This document shows positions 11,120 through 20,643 of a stretch of 25,997 nt of DNA, in pieces (the first letter of the stretch is position 1; every line of letters begins with the position of its first letter). The notes under the pieces are model-generated. The model had not been told where the DNA came from. It did no database searches and worked only from the letters and a program-made list of their open reading frames with translations. This DNA comes from Chara braunii (taxonomy: Eukaryota; Streptophyta; Charophyceae; Charales; Characeae), in the NCBI GenBank assembly GCA_003427395.1, contig BFEA01000267.1, forward strand, positions 929,095-955,091, written 5' to 3'. A program made the position numbers and the translations under genes.

Positions 11120-11815
11120 TTGTGAGGCTCTTGACTGAAATCAGTATTGGTACGATTGGGCCTAGGGTTGCCCACTGCAGCCAGAGGTACCAAGGCGGCA
11201 CAACCGGCCCAAGGAGAAGTCTAATGATGGGTCTAAAATTGCACTGGCGGTGGTACTGCCGGCGCTACTGGATCTGTGCCCGTACCAGGTGTTTGCAGCC
11301 AACCACCGGGCGTGAAATCACAACCACCAAGCCTGAAATTACCAGACCTCATTCAAGGGTCGAAATCCGCATCCCTAGCCCCAGACCGGTCTGAGAAAAA
11401 GTCCCAGGGTCGAAGGGTACAGGACTGGGGGTCAAATGAAGCAACATACACAGGGCCTCCATGAGAGAGAGTTGACTCTTGAAAACTGAAGAGTCAGGCT
11501 CAATGAACTGGGGAAAAGCAGACGAGGCGCCGGCCGGAGGTCCACGCCGGAGATTCATCAGCAGCTGTCGATCAGATGCAAAAAAGAAAGCAAGGGTTGC
11601 CTGGGTTCTTCCAGAAGAATCGAGGGCCTACTGGGTCAACGCGATCCCTGAGGTAAACAGCACATCTGGACCGTCGCAATCGAGAAATCTCCACCGTTGG
11701 AGGACTCCGAGGCAACTGGAGGCAGGCCAGGACCACATGCGGCCTCCTCTTCCAGTGTTCGAAGCCCGTCAGGGTTGCGCTTTATGCCCTTGAGAGACCT
11801 TAAATGTCAATTCAA
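11120..11815 (+). other. Degenerate Pro/Gln/Ser-rich coding-like relic
   Basis: Two + strand frames here (near 11276-11464 and 11479-11793) encode Gly/Pro/Gln/Ser- and Lys/Arg-rich peptides. Their composition resembles the linker of LINE ORF1 upstream. No domain is recognisable and stops are frequent. A relic of another retrotransposon ORF1 is a reasonable guess but not shown. Confidence 0.2.
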
Positions 11816-12470
11816 CTTTCAACGTCCGTGGTCGTTCAGGAGGGTGAGCAATTTTGAGGTGAGGGCTTAGCAAGGGGCGGGGCATGTGAAGGACCGGTAA
11901 CTACCCGTAGGAGGCTGAAAAAAGAAAAAGAAAAAAAAAAGGAGGCTGAGGAGGCCGCGGTCCCTTGAGTTGCACGTTTCATAATCAAAACGGCGTGGGA
12001 GGCCGAGGAGGATTTCGAAATCGAAATGGTGTGGGTCCAATTTTCTCGAATAGAAGTGCACTTTGTACGTCTTGCATAGGAGTACAATTCGTTTTTTTTT
12101 TGTTTTTTTTTTTAAAAACAACCCCCTCCAGTGCTAGTGGTGCTGGTACAAGCAGACACCACTAGCACCTGGGGGGCGGCTCCATCTATTGGTGGGGAGC
12201 GTCACCTGCTGGAAAACAGGTCCAGCGTCCCTTATACAATCTGAAAATGGATACATCGGAGAAGCATTGTGAGAGAATTCCTGCCAGCATTGATTACCCT
12301 GAGCTCCAGGGGATTGACTGAGCAGATTGTTAGGAGGGAAGGGGAGCCTCTTCATCCAGAAACCGATGCCTGATACATCGCTACTCACTAGTTCCTCCTT
12401 TCTCCTGAGCCATGTGGAAACCATGCTACCTGGGAACCAAGTCCAGAGACCCATGTACCCTTTCTATTCG
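11816..12470. other. Gene-free stretch with purine tracts and a GC-rich hairpin
   Basis: An A-rich tract at about 11920-11940 is bracketed by GGAGGCTGA copies, and T-rich runs lie at 12091-12113. A perfect 12-bp stem, GTGCTAGTGGTG at 12131-12142 with its complement at 12157-12168, encloses a 14-nt loop and is extended outward by C-rich/G-rich pairing. No gene is supported on either strand. Confidence 0.4.
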
Positions 12471-12475
12471 AATTT

Positions 12476-12836
12476 CCAGACAGCGTTGGAAGAGGGTTGG
12501 AATGGGGGTGGAAAAGAATTGCAGCAGGGATGGAAGAGGTTTGGAATCGGACTGGCAAAAAGAATTGCAAGAGGACTCAGTCTGGAAGAGGGTTTGAAAG
12601 CGACTCGAACAGGTCTGCAACTGGAACAGCATTCAATTTGGAAAAATGGGACTGGAACAGGCTTGGGACACTGGAACAGGCTTGGGACACTGGGACAGGG
12701 TTGGAAAAATGGGACTGGAACAGCAATGGGACTGGAACAGCAATGGGACTGGAACAGGCTTGGAACACTGGGACAGGGTTGGGATGGAATAGGGTTGGAA
12801 GAGCGCTGGAACAGGGTTGGAACAGGGTTGGCGAAA
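12476..12836. repeat. Degenerate GGAACAGG minisatellite
   Basis: Units of roughly 18-20 bp built on TGGAACAGG(C/G)TTGGRACAC recur across the block, cleanest between 12650 and 12780. The pattern shows no codon-level conservation: all + strand frames stay open because the repeat lacks stops, not because it encodes a protein. Confidence 0.8.
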
Positions 12837-13237
12837 AGCGCTGATTCTTGAGCAGAAATGGTGGATTCTCGTCTGCACGGGGAAGGACTGGAAGTGGTTG
12901 TTTGTTCTAGCCTTGTAGGGCAGACTCACATTTCGACTTTTTCTGTTCAGCTCTGGACGTGATTGCGCCCTGGTTCGTGCTGGGTGGAATTGCAGTCAGA
13001 TAACATTTTGGCAAGTGCTACGGGTAGTGTGAGTATATGCCCTCAGCGTCCGCATCCCAATCTGTGTTCCCTTGGGCGACAGCCGACAGAGCAGCACGTG
13101 CTGGGAACCGGGCCCAGCGTCCCATATGAACAACCTACCTTAGGAGGAGCGGAATGTTCGTAGGTTGAGTGTATTGTCACTATAATTGTGTTAATTGGGC
13201 TCAGATTGCACTGAATGCTGCAGGTGTGTTCGTGTTC
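12837..13237. other. No gene seen
   Basis: A motif at 13096-13130 (GCTGGGAACCGGGCCCAGCG and following bases) is similar to 12204-12235 and 12425-12457, so a short sequence is scattered three times here. Nothing else is recognisable. Confidence 0.35.
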
Positions 13238-13454
13238 CAGTTGAATAGAGTTTGAACTCGTGTTCCATAGGGGATAGGTCAGCTACCGTCTTCACCCGAA
13301 TAGAACGCCTATTCCCAGTAATTCTATCGGTATCTAGACTGAAAGCTTCCCTAAATACAGCTATAGCGACCGGGTGTTCTATTCGGGTGAAGACGGTAGT
13401 CTTATTCAGTCGAATAGAGTTTGAACTCGTGTTCCCTAGGGGATGGGTCCGCTA
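13238..13454. repeat. 48-bp direct repeats flanking a MITE
   Basis: 13238-13285 and 13407-13454 are near-identical 48-bp direct repeats (both contain GAGTTTGAACTCGTGTTCC) with about five differences. They bracket the inverted-repeat element at 13283-13399. They are too long for an ordinary target duplication and suggest a tandem duplication that includes or adjoins the insertion. Confidence 0.8.
13283..13399. mobile_element. Short MITE with 24-bp perfect TIRs (CTACCGTCTTC family, copy 1)
   Basis: A perfect 24-bp inverted repeat begins CTACCGTCTTCACCCG at 13283 and ends with its complement at 13399, giving a 117-bp element. It has no coding capacity. A second element with the same terminal 11 bases lies at 14485-14595. 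No target-site duplication is clear. Confidence 0.8.
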
Positions 13455-13579
13455 GCTGTCCTCGTTGCAGTTATGAATGGCCTTAGTCAGTTGATGGCCA
13501 TATGAAGGAGCGTTCAAAGGAAGAGGTCTTACTGCAAAATGGTTAATTTCCACAAAATGGTTCCACTGCAAGGAGATAA

Positions 13580-14150
13580 TCAAGGAGAGGAGCAATCAAC
13601 CAGATTGCAACATCTGACAGAAGACTAGACAATGTAGACATAATTGAGCCAAATTGAAAGAAGTGATATTGCTTGAAACAAACAAACAAAAAAAGAGAAC
13701 AGTGAGCACAGCAATAATTTAACCACATTGCAACATCTCAAGGCGAAATGCACACCAAATAGGAATGAGGAATACACTTTAGAGTCTCTTGATAAAGAAA
13801 GCCCTTTACTGCCTCCAATCATCAAAGCGACTGCAAATGTATCTTCCCTGCGAGCGTCCAGAACGCTCATTCTACTTGCTAGCTCCTAGTCATCTAGCCT
13901 ATCTACATGCCAGCAATGGTTCGTGCGTCAATCGCCTGATGCCACTTGAAGACCCTGGTCACACAGTCTGCGATCCTCAACACCAGATACATGCCTCGTT
14001 CCCACTGCCTCCCTTCTTTCTTCCTTCTCCCCACTCAGCAAGTCTGCGCCCAGCCAGCTATGGCTGCCGCCTCTCCTTTCCAGCCGCCACCTAGGCAGCT
14101 TCTTCCCGACGGGCACTGCGCTCTTCCACCAGCACCTCCAGGACTCTAGA
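13580..14150. repeat. Dispersed repeat, copy 1
   Basis: This stretch aligns by eye, in the same order, with 24340-25105. Shared blocks include AATTGAGCCAAATTGAA, AAATAGGAATGAGGAATACA versus a related block, CCTAGCCTATCTACAT-like sequence, CACCAGATACATG versus CACCAGGTACGTAC, and GCTATGGC(T/C)GC followed by a C-rich stretch. Identity is moderate, with indels. The element type is unknown. Open frames here look incidental. Confidence 0.5.
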
Positions 14151-14484
14151 GCCGCCTCTGCTCGAATGTCTGGGCGGGGAGGCATCTCCTCTGCCTTTGC
14201 ACTGGTTGCACTGGATGAGGAGGCTGCACGCAGTCCTTGCCTGAAGTGGAGATCTCTTGATCCTCGTGGCCAATTGCTGTCGACTGCAGGGAGTGTTGCA
14301 GTGGATGAGGAGCGTTCAGCACCATTGATTCCCTTCGCCATAGCAGGCTAGTAGCAACTAAAGCAAATGCCTCAAACCAGATGTCTTACACATGCCAGCT
14401 GAGCCACACTTGCAGCGCCTGCCCAAAGCACGACCCAAAGTTACTTCTGCATCGCTGTTCCTACGAGATCCTCTCAGTGCAAGA

Positions 14485-14595
14485 CTACCGTCTTCCCCTG
14501 AACACAACGCACCCTCATTTTGGCCGTATCTGGCCGGAAATATAGCTTGTATACATTCATTTTTAGGGTGCGTTGTGTTCGGGGGAAGACGGTAG
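14485..14595. mobile_element. Short MITE with 31-bp TIRs (CTACCGTCTTC family, copy 2)
   Basis: The left end, 14485-14515, and the complement of 14565-14595 match at 30 of 31 positions. Both begin CTACCGTCTTCCCC, and the whole element is 111 bp. The outermost 11 bases are shared with the element at 13283-13399, while the inner TIR sequence differs, so they are diverged members of one family. Confidence 0.82.
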
Positions 14596-14927
14596 AGGAG
14601 CTCGAAATTTGTGGCTAATCACTCGACAAAACGTTGAAGGCGAAACCCTCAACACACCGAGGTGCAACACACCGAGGCGCTCACCACTTGTGGTGAAGCC
14701 CCCGAAATAACAGCAAAGGCAACTGTTACACCATTCGCGGACTGAAGGAGAACACAACACAACTTCGTACCGTTTTCGGCATGATTGCAGTTCACTAAGT
14801 TCAGCCCCGGAGATTCCAAGTCTAGGTCGCAAGCAGTTAGAATCTGATGTTTTCTTTGGCACAGTGACTCGGGTTTTGTTGTCAAGATAAGGCTTGGGCA
14901 AGAACAACGCAGTTTTACTTTCTGCAG

Positions 14928-15180
14928 GTGTCCCATGTGTCCACCAGCTGCTACCAGACTACTGCACAGCCCTCTTGCATACTGGGACAGTCTACAAGAG
15001 GGCTGTAAGACGCTCAGCAACCCTCTTATATACCAGAGCGATCCAAGGACACTGTCAGAAGTGGTGGAGGTGGTGGCTAGATCTCCTATTGAATCGCTCT
15101 CTGAATATCTCCCATTCAAGTTATATGGTGCAAACCTCACTGCTGACACTGCAGGTACACACAAAACCTCCCCCAAAGTT

Positions 15181-15265
<85 letters not shown>

Positions 15266-16086
15266 NNNNNNNNNNNNNNNNNNNNNNNNNNNNNNNNNNN
15301 NNNNNNNNNNNNNNNNNNNNNNNNNNNNNNNNNNNNNNNNNNNNNNNNNNNNNNNNNNNNNNNNNNNNNNNNNNNNNNNNNNNNNNNNNNNNNNNNNNNN
15401 NNNNNNNNNNNNNNNNNNNNNNNNNNNNNNNNNNNNNNNNNNNNNNNNNNNNNNNNNNNNNNNNNNNNNNNNNNNNNNNNNNNNNNNNNNNNNNNNNNNN
15501 NNNNNNNNNNNNNNNNNNNNNNNNNNNNNNNNNNNNNNNNNNNNNNNNNNNNNNNNNNNNNNNNNNNNNNNNNNNNNNNNNNNNNNNNNNNNNNNNNNNN
15601 NNNNNNNNNNNNNNNNNNNNNNNNNNNNNNNNNNNNNNNNNNNNNNNNNNNNNNNNNNNNNCACACACACACACACACACACATACACACACACATGCAC
15701 ACACACACACACACTTGCACTTGCACTTGCACGCTCTCACATGCACACATGCGTGTGCTCGCACACACTTTCTCACGTGTGTGCTCAAACACTCTCTCCC
15801 TGCTTCTATAGGTATTGTCCCCATCTCTCTTCCTCCTCACTTGCGCCCCCCTTCACTTCCTTGGTCGATTTTCTTCAGGCCTTGTTGGAGACCTCCATCG
15901 AAATACAGCAAGGTTCAGACTAAACAGAAACATACCAGGGGCACACAAAAAGTTTCCAGTCTAAGCCCATGTCTGCTCTGTCTTTTTCACCTCCATTTCT
16001 TTCAGTGCAGATGCACACAGCACCCACTCGCTTAAGTGCTTTGACATCGTATTCTGTTGGATGAGCATGGATCACATTCTGACATG
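14928..16086 (+). CDS. Candidate 3' end of a spliced gene (tentative three-exon model)
   Basis: The product is not recognised. The model is exon 14928-15154 (acceptor TTTACTTTCTGCAG before it, donor GTACAC after), exon 15879-15912 (acceptor TTTTCTTCAG, donor GTTCAG) and exon 16006-16086 (acceptor CCATTTCTTTCAG), ending at a TGA. Phases agree across both junctions. The first exon's peptide, with YLPFKLYGANLTADTA near its end, has a protein-like mix of residues. The first intron would contain the CT tract, the assembly gap and the CA tract. A second frame is also open through exons 2 and 3, so the frame choice is uncertain. Upstream exons are not identified. It is convergent with the VIT-family exon on the other strand. 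Confidence 0.3.
15185..15265. repeat. (CT)n microsatellite, about 40 units, truncated by a gap
   Basis: A pure CT dinucleotide run continues directly into unresolved bases, so the true length is unknown. Confidence 0.98.
15266..15661. other. Assembly gap (396 N)
   Basis: All bases are N. The gap is bordered by a (CT)n tract on the left and a (CA)n tract on the right, so it very probably spans an unresolved compound microsatellite. Translated frames running through it have no meaning. Confidence 0.99.
15662..15734. repeat. (CA)n microsatellite followed by CTTGCA triplication
   Basis: An imperfect CA run to about 15714 is interrupted by CATA and CATG, then ACTTGC repeats three times. It forms the right border of the assembly gap. 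Confidence 0.93.
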
Positions 16087-16769
16087 ATTCTGTTGCGAAG
16101 CAAATTGACTTAATCGTCCAAAATCGATAACAAATGAAAATTACTAAAGTGACTTTTGAGTGGAATCACATTTCTAATTTTGTAGTAATTGTTTCTTCAT
16201 TTTTTTTTGCTTTTATTGTCGGTACGATGGACCGAGGATCACATATATAGTACACTTCATCTATTTTTAGCCACACGGCCAAGGAAAGCGCCCTGAGCTC
16301 ATGCAAGCTCCAAATTCACAGTGGAGATACATCTCAGTCATAAATATATATTCACGAAAGCTAGTTACTGTACTGTGCAGTAACCTGCATTTCCTACAGA
16401 GCTGCTGTGCAGCTTGCAATCATTAACTGCGAGAACAAATTATTGCAGCACACTGCAATTGCTGCAGCATCAAGGGGCGCACCAAAGGACAACCGAAGGG
16501 CATACTCACTCGCAAGACAGCTTTCTTGAATGAATCTTCTCTTGACTGAGGCCAGATTCAGTCCAAAGCAAGTCCCAGTGTGAAACTGGGAGTATCCACC
16601 TAGGATAACATACTTGGGCCTCAAAGGCTCAACCCACAATTTCTTCAATTGCATGCAGTGCACTGCATCCACGTCACATTTTCTGTTGCAATTCCAAAAA
16701 AACTGTGGCTCCTCCCTCTCTACCCTCTCCACACCACCCATCAAGTAGTACCCGTTACCTCAAATGTTA
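16087..16769. other. Intergenic, likely two facing 3' UTRs
   Basis: This lies between the convergent ends of the tentative + strand gene and the VIT-family exon on the minus strand. A small perfect hairpin GTTACTG-N7-CAGTAAC lies near 16364-16384. A 116-codon minus frame at 16394-16744 has no recognisable domain and is more likely VIT 3' UTR. Confidence 0.35.
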
Positions 16770-17165
16770 TCAGAGGCCAGCAGTGCCAAAAGCCCTTAGA
16801 ATCCCAAACGTAACAAGCATGGCTGCCCATCCCCCGACGGTGACTCGAATTGCTGGTCTCCAAATCGAGGCACCGCCGAGCCGAGCACCAATTGCTCCAG
16901 AAACAAACAGAGAAATAGTCGCAACAGCGATGACGACGCCAAGGCGGGTGTTGTGATCCTGGACGAAAGCACAACTTATCAATGGTATAAGACCGGCAAG
17001 CACAAATGCTACAACAGAAGCAAATGCCGCTTGGAACGGATTGGCAAGATCATCCAAATCAATACCAAGTTCATCTCGTGCATGCGCTCGCAGGTAATCG
17101 TGTTTCGTCAATTCTTCTGCCACTTCTTTTGCCAGGTCATACTTCAGGCCCCGCTGCACATAGAT
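16770..17165 (-). CDS. Terminal exon of a vacuolar iron transporter (VIT/CCC1) family protein
   Basis: VIT/CCC1 proteins are membrane carriers that load Fe2+ or Mn2+ into vacuoles. The 131-residue exon reads IYVQRGLKYDLA at its start, then EVAEELT and AHARDELGID, and ends LRAFGTAGL. These are signature segments of the family's C-terminal half. Three hydrophobic segments follow AHARDELGI, matching the last three of the five membrane helices. On the minus strand the exon begins at 17165 directly after an AG (CATATCATGGCAG), in phase 0, so IYVQ continues an upstream exon. It is open with a normal stop, unlike the decayed transposons around it. The N-terminal half is not found up to about 18700, so the gene has a long intron, is disrupted, or is an isolated exon. 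Confidence 0.85.
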   Translation of the reverse strand: MYVQRGLKYDLAKEVAEELTKHDYLRAHARDELGIDLDDLANPFQAAFASVVAFVLAGLIPLISCAFVQDHNTRLGVVIAVATISLFVSGAIGARLGGASIWRPAIRVTVGGWAAMLVTFGILRAFGTAGL

Positions 17166-17468
17166 CTGCCATGATATGTCATTGGTTACAATGTACGATT
17201 AGTGAATGCACACTGACAACGATAATCAATCATGGTCATCAAAGCAAACAAACAACAACAACAACAACAAAAACCATAATTTGAACTCTGTTCAGCAGAT
17301 ATAACAGTCCACAGACAGAACAGATAGATATGGAAAACCTCATACAAGCCCATTGCAAATGAACAACAACGGCAAACCTTTAAGGCAAAAACCATATAAA
17401 TCATAAGCGGCGTATTAAGTGATGAATGGGTCATCTAACCTTGCCGAATGCTGATCCATCTTTGGCGT

Positions 17469-17469
<1 letters not shown>

Positions 17470-17519
<50 letters not shown>
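17470..17519. repeat. (CA)n microsatellite
   Basis: Twenty-five uninterrupted CA units are followed, after a dozen bases, by shorter GT runs (17531-17572) that could pair with it as a hairpin. Confidence 0.97.
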
Positions 17520-17520
<1 letters not shown>

Positions 17521-18757
17521 CAAAAGAATGTGTGTGTGCACGTCCGTCCATGTGCGTATGTGTGTGTATATGTGATGGACTAACCTCACGACCGCTGCTT
17601 TCCTTCCAGAGTGGGACTATGATGCGGAAGGGCCCGGAAAGTGCGAAAATGGGTGTGTGCCAAGGACATTTGGAAGAAGGGGGCTCAGTGGAGTTTCAGT
17701 TCGGAACTGGAAACTGAGGTGTCGATTTCCCGGAAAATATGACAAGGGCAGGGACTAAGAAGATGGAGCTTCCACCTGTAGACTCATACTGTGCGGCAAA
17801 ATGAAAAAAACGTGGCAATTCAAAAATCGTAACAGCTATGTCGGCCTCTGCGGCGTCTTTTTCCAGGAAGGAAAGTAGCTGGCGTGTAGGTGGGAGCTCT
17901 GTTCAGGGCAAGGGCTTGGCAACTTGTCTCACAGAGTTTGGAATCGGAGTTGGACGGGCATAATTGTGCTGCACTCTCCGTTAGTTCCAGTTCTCAACGT
18001 GGCATGTGGCCGAACCCTCTCGCTCTCAGGTTCTCACTTCGTCAACAATTGGCATACAATTTGCGAGGCCAGTAAGATTTAACCGCAGACCATGGGATGG
18101 CCATGAGCTTGTTAAAAGGCAGCAAGAATAAAAATGGGGGAAAGCCTCGTGCACGTCCCACTCACAGACACGTTGGCTTTCCTTGTTATATGGAAAGTCA
18201 GTGTCGGGACCTGAATCAAAGCGAGAGTACGGGGCATACCTGCCACACCTATCTATACAAAACTGTAGTGAATAAAAAGACATCATCCTATGTCAAGGGC
18301 TATTGATCTGATCAGGTGAAAGGTTTTCTATCATCAAAACCAAACTCCCAATGCACTCGATTGGCAAGAGAGAGTAGGTTATTCACATAAGGCAAATGAA
18401 AAGAGGTTCATTCGCATGCGATGCTCGAAAAGCTTGCTCAGATGAGTCAAAACAGTGCGATCATAAAAATGAGAGAGCTCAATGTTCATCTGTTCCCAAG
18501 AGAATGATCATTCACACATGCATCCTGCAAGCGAAAGAGTGTAACGAGAGTTCGGTGTTCACTTAGAGATCCACACAGTAAGGAGAAGCTTACGTACGAA
18601 GCTAACACACGTAACTACAAAAGACCTTTATACATTCTTAGGCAGAGCCAGAAGACGCCACATATTATTATTTTTTTAATTATTTTACAACCTGGTTAGA
18701 CACATGCTGCGGTAGGCTCCAATGAGGGCACTAGTGCAAACAGTGTCTGCCTAGCTG
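17520..18757. other. No gene seen between the VIT exon region and the gag relic
   Basis: No recognisable exon of the VIT gene or other domain was found on either strand. The part nearest the gag (about 18300-18757) could hold the LTR and leader of the retrotransposon, but no TG...CA-bounded LTR pair or initiator-tRNA primer site is recognisable. Confidence 0.35.
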
Positions 18758-20250
18758 ATGAGTGGATCAGGCAGTGATGAGGATAAATCTGTAGGAAGGA
18801 GGGTGACACGTCAAGAGTCCACTAGAATTCCTATCGCGCACCAAGCTTTAACCCCTGAGGGAGAGAGGGCTTTGCGACAGGAAGCAGTAGCTGAACGTTT
18901 GCGGAGGGCTAGAGAAGCGGCAGCAGCAGCCGAGCAAGTGCTTGCAGCGGCAACAGCCACTGCAGCCACTGCAGCCACTGCAGCAGCTATGGCCACCTAT
19001 GCTGCTACATCCAGTCAGATGAGCATGGGCATGCCGAACAGTTCGCAAGCCACATCCAGCACAGTGGCGTCAAGCAGTTCTTCCAGTCAGATGGCGGGCT
19101 CACAGTAGAGCTCACCACCTCCACGCACGAGAGAAGGCCATCGAACTCCAGCAAGTGGAGTTGATCTGCTTGCTGTTAGAGAAGGAACTTAGGGAAGCTA
19201 TTGAAAGAGAAGCATGGATAGCATCCAGTTTACTGTCCATCCATGCTTCTCTTTCAATAGCTTCCCTAAGTTCCTTCTCTAACAGCAAGCAGATCACAAC
19301 CCGCAGGACAGTAAACTGGATGCTATCCAGGACACCCTTGACCAGATATTGAGCACCATGCAGGGGTTGGGAAGCGCTTTCCCATCTCCAACAAGCGGAC
19401 CCAGTTTCCGGTCTCCAGTTTTCCCATCGCCGGTTTCCTCACCGGTGATGACAAGTCCCACAATGTCTTAGTTTAGCAGTTCGCCGAGCGGTATGTCAAC
19501 AGCAACATCACAGACTGTTGCTTCTTCATCTTCTGGTCCAGTGGCTAATTCTACAGAACAATCGGTTCCACCACAGGGACAACAACAACCTTGCTACCCC
19601 AAGACTCTGTTGAAACAACCCTCAACCTTCTCGAGCGGTTCCGGTGTGGGTCAGGGAAAAGAGGACGCTATTAGAGGAAGAGGTGATCATTGTCGCCTCG
19701 TACCTTGAGGGTTAAGCAGTGTGATGGCTATATGGACTAGTAGCCTCGAAAGGGTTCGACGGGCATATGAATGATTGGGCTAAGACCCATAAGTTAAAGA
19801 GCTTTATGGAATTGGTAGAAATGCTATGACACAACCCGCAGCAGACCCATCAGGCCACTGGCGCGTTGACCCGGCTTGATATTAAGAAGTACAAGTCCGC
19901 TTGTGAGTTTAGCTCTGCCGTGGAGTGTCTCATTGTCCTCCCCGGCGTGTGCTATGATCCACAGGTCCTTATGACCATGTATTTGAGATGTCTTCCCACA
20001 AACTTCAAGAACCTGTTGGTCAGTGAGGCCAGCATCGAATATCACACTCTGGACTCCTTCAGCAAGAAGGCCCTAGACTTAGAGGCTAGGCTAGGAGGAG
20101 CCCAACAACCCTCTACAGACGGGAGAAAGAAAAAGAGTCCACAAGAGTGGAAAGGGTATCCATGAAATCCATGGACTCCGAGATACTCTGTCCCGGACCA
20201 GCAGGAATGGGCAATGGCTTAAGCAACCCAAGAGGAACTTGAGTTTGCGG
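18758..20250 (+). pseudogene. Ty3/gypsy-like gag, N-terminal and central part (broken)
   Basis: Gag forms the retrotransposon particle. ATG 18758 opens an acidic start, then an Arg/Ala-rich coiled-coil-like stretch with an Ala/Thr run and a Ser-rich tail. TAG at 19106-19108 interrupts it. A leucine-rich LLLEKELREAIEREAW segment is inverted-duplicated at 19163-19295. The frame resumes with DAIQDTLDQILSTMQG and Ser/Pro-rich linkers, with another TAG near 19468. The retrotransposon capsid-like core is at about 19740-20100 (HMNDWAKTHKLKSFMELVEM, later MYLRCLPTNFKNLLV and SKKALDLEARLGG). Further stops follow at 20163 and 20220. The 3' part of gag, with its zinc knuckle, is displaced to 22196-22647 by nested insertions. 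Assignment rests on pattern, as no protease or pol is present. Confidence 0.75.
19163..19295. repeat. Perfect 57-bp inverted duplication with 19-nt spacer
   Basis: 19163-19219 is exactly the reverse complement of 19239-19295. The 19-nt spacer (19220-19238) reappears as its reverse complement at 19306-19324, directly in the gag sequence after a 10-nt filler. The added segment is therefore the reverse complement of the left arm joined to downstream gag sequence, which is a template-switch signature. Confidence 0.95.
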
Positions 20251-20643
20251 CTTATCCTGCTGACAGACTTGACAAGTCTGAATGTACTATTTGGCTTCGT
20301 TTAGCATACCAGGCCACTGGAATAGCTGTACTAGATTTGCACTACTCTTCTTATAGCCAAAATGTCCCATTACATCGTTTTCCTAAAAATAAACTACGCA
20401 AAATCTCACTAGATGAAACTACTAATCTCTTAAACCTTGCCTTCTCAAGCAAGAGTAACCCATCCACCATCACAAACTCCTCAGAGTGCATCAGAGAGAA
20501 CAGGTTGCGTCTTGATCCACTTGAGTGCCTGATGATCAATCCTCAAATAGAAGAACCTTCCCAATAAATAGTATCTTCAATGGACAAGTGTTTTGTAGAG
20601 GGTGTAGAGTTCTCGTTAATAGGTGGACTTCGCCAACTTCTTT
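20251..20643. other. Unrecognised segment between the gag relic and MITE copy B
   Basis: A short frame at 20337-20567 is open but unrecognised. The stretch could be more gag-region sequence or a further insertion; nothing decides it. Confidence 0.3.

Noticed and set aside
12476-12836. CRISPR-like array
   Set aside because: Units are contiguous and degenerate, with no constant repeat separated by unique spacers, and the genome is eukaryotic.
12327-12929. Repetitive Trp/Gly/Leu-rich and Val/Pro/Ser-rich open frames
   Set aside because: The GGAACAGG minisatellite is free of stops in several frames on both strands; there is no sign of codon-level selection.
14894-16035. Long open frames (up to 366 codons) through 15185-15714
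   Set aside because: They are produced by CT/CA dinucleotide repeats and by N bases that cannot encode stops.
18300-18757. LTR and primer-binding site of the gypsy-like element
   Set aside because: No paired LTR, no TG...CA bounds and no TGGTATCAGAGC-type primer site could be found.
18748-18775. Second hammerhead core at CTGATGAGTGGATCAGG
   Set aside because: CTGATGA is present by chance: no stem II followed by GAAA lies within a suitable distance, and it overlaps the gag start.
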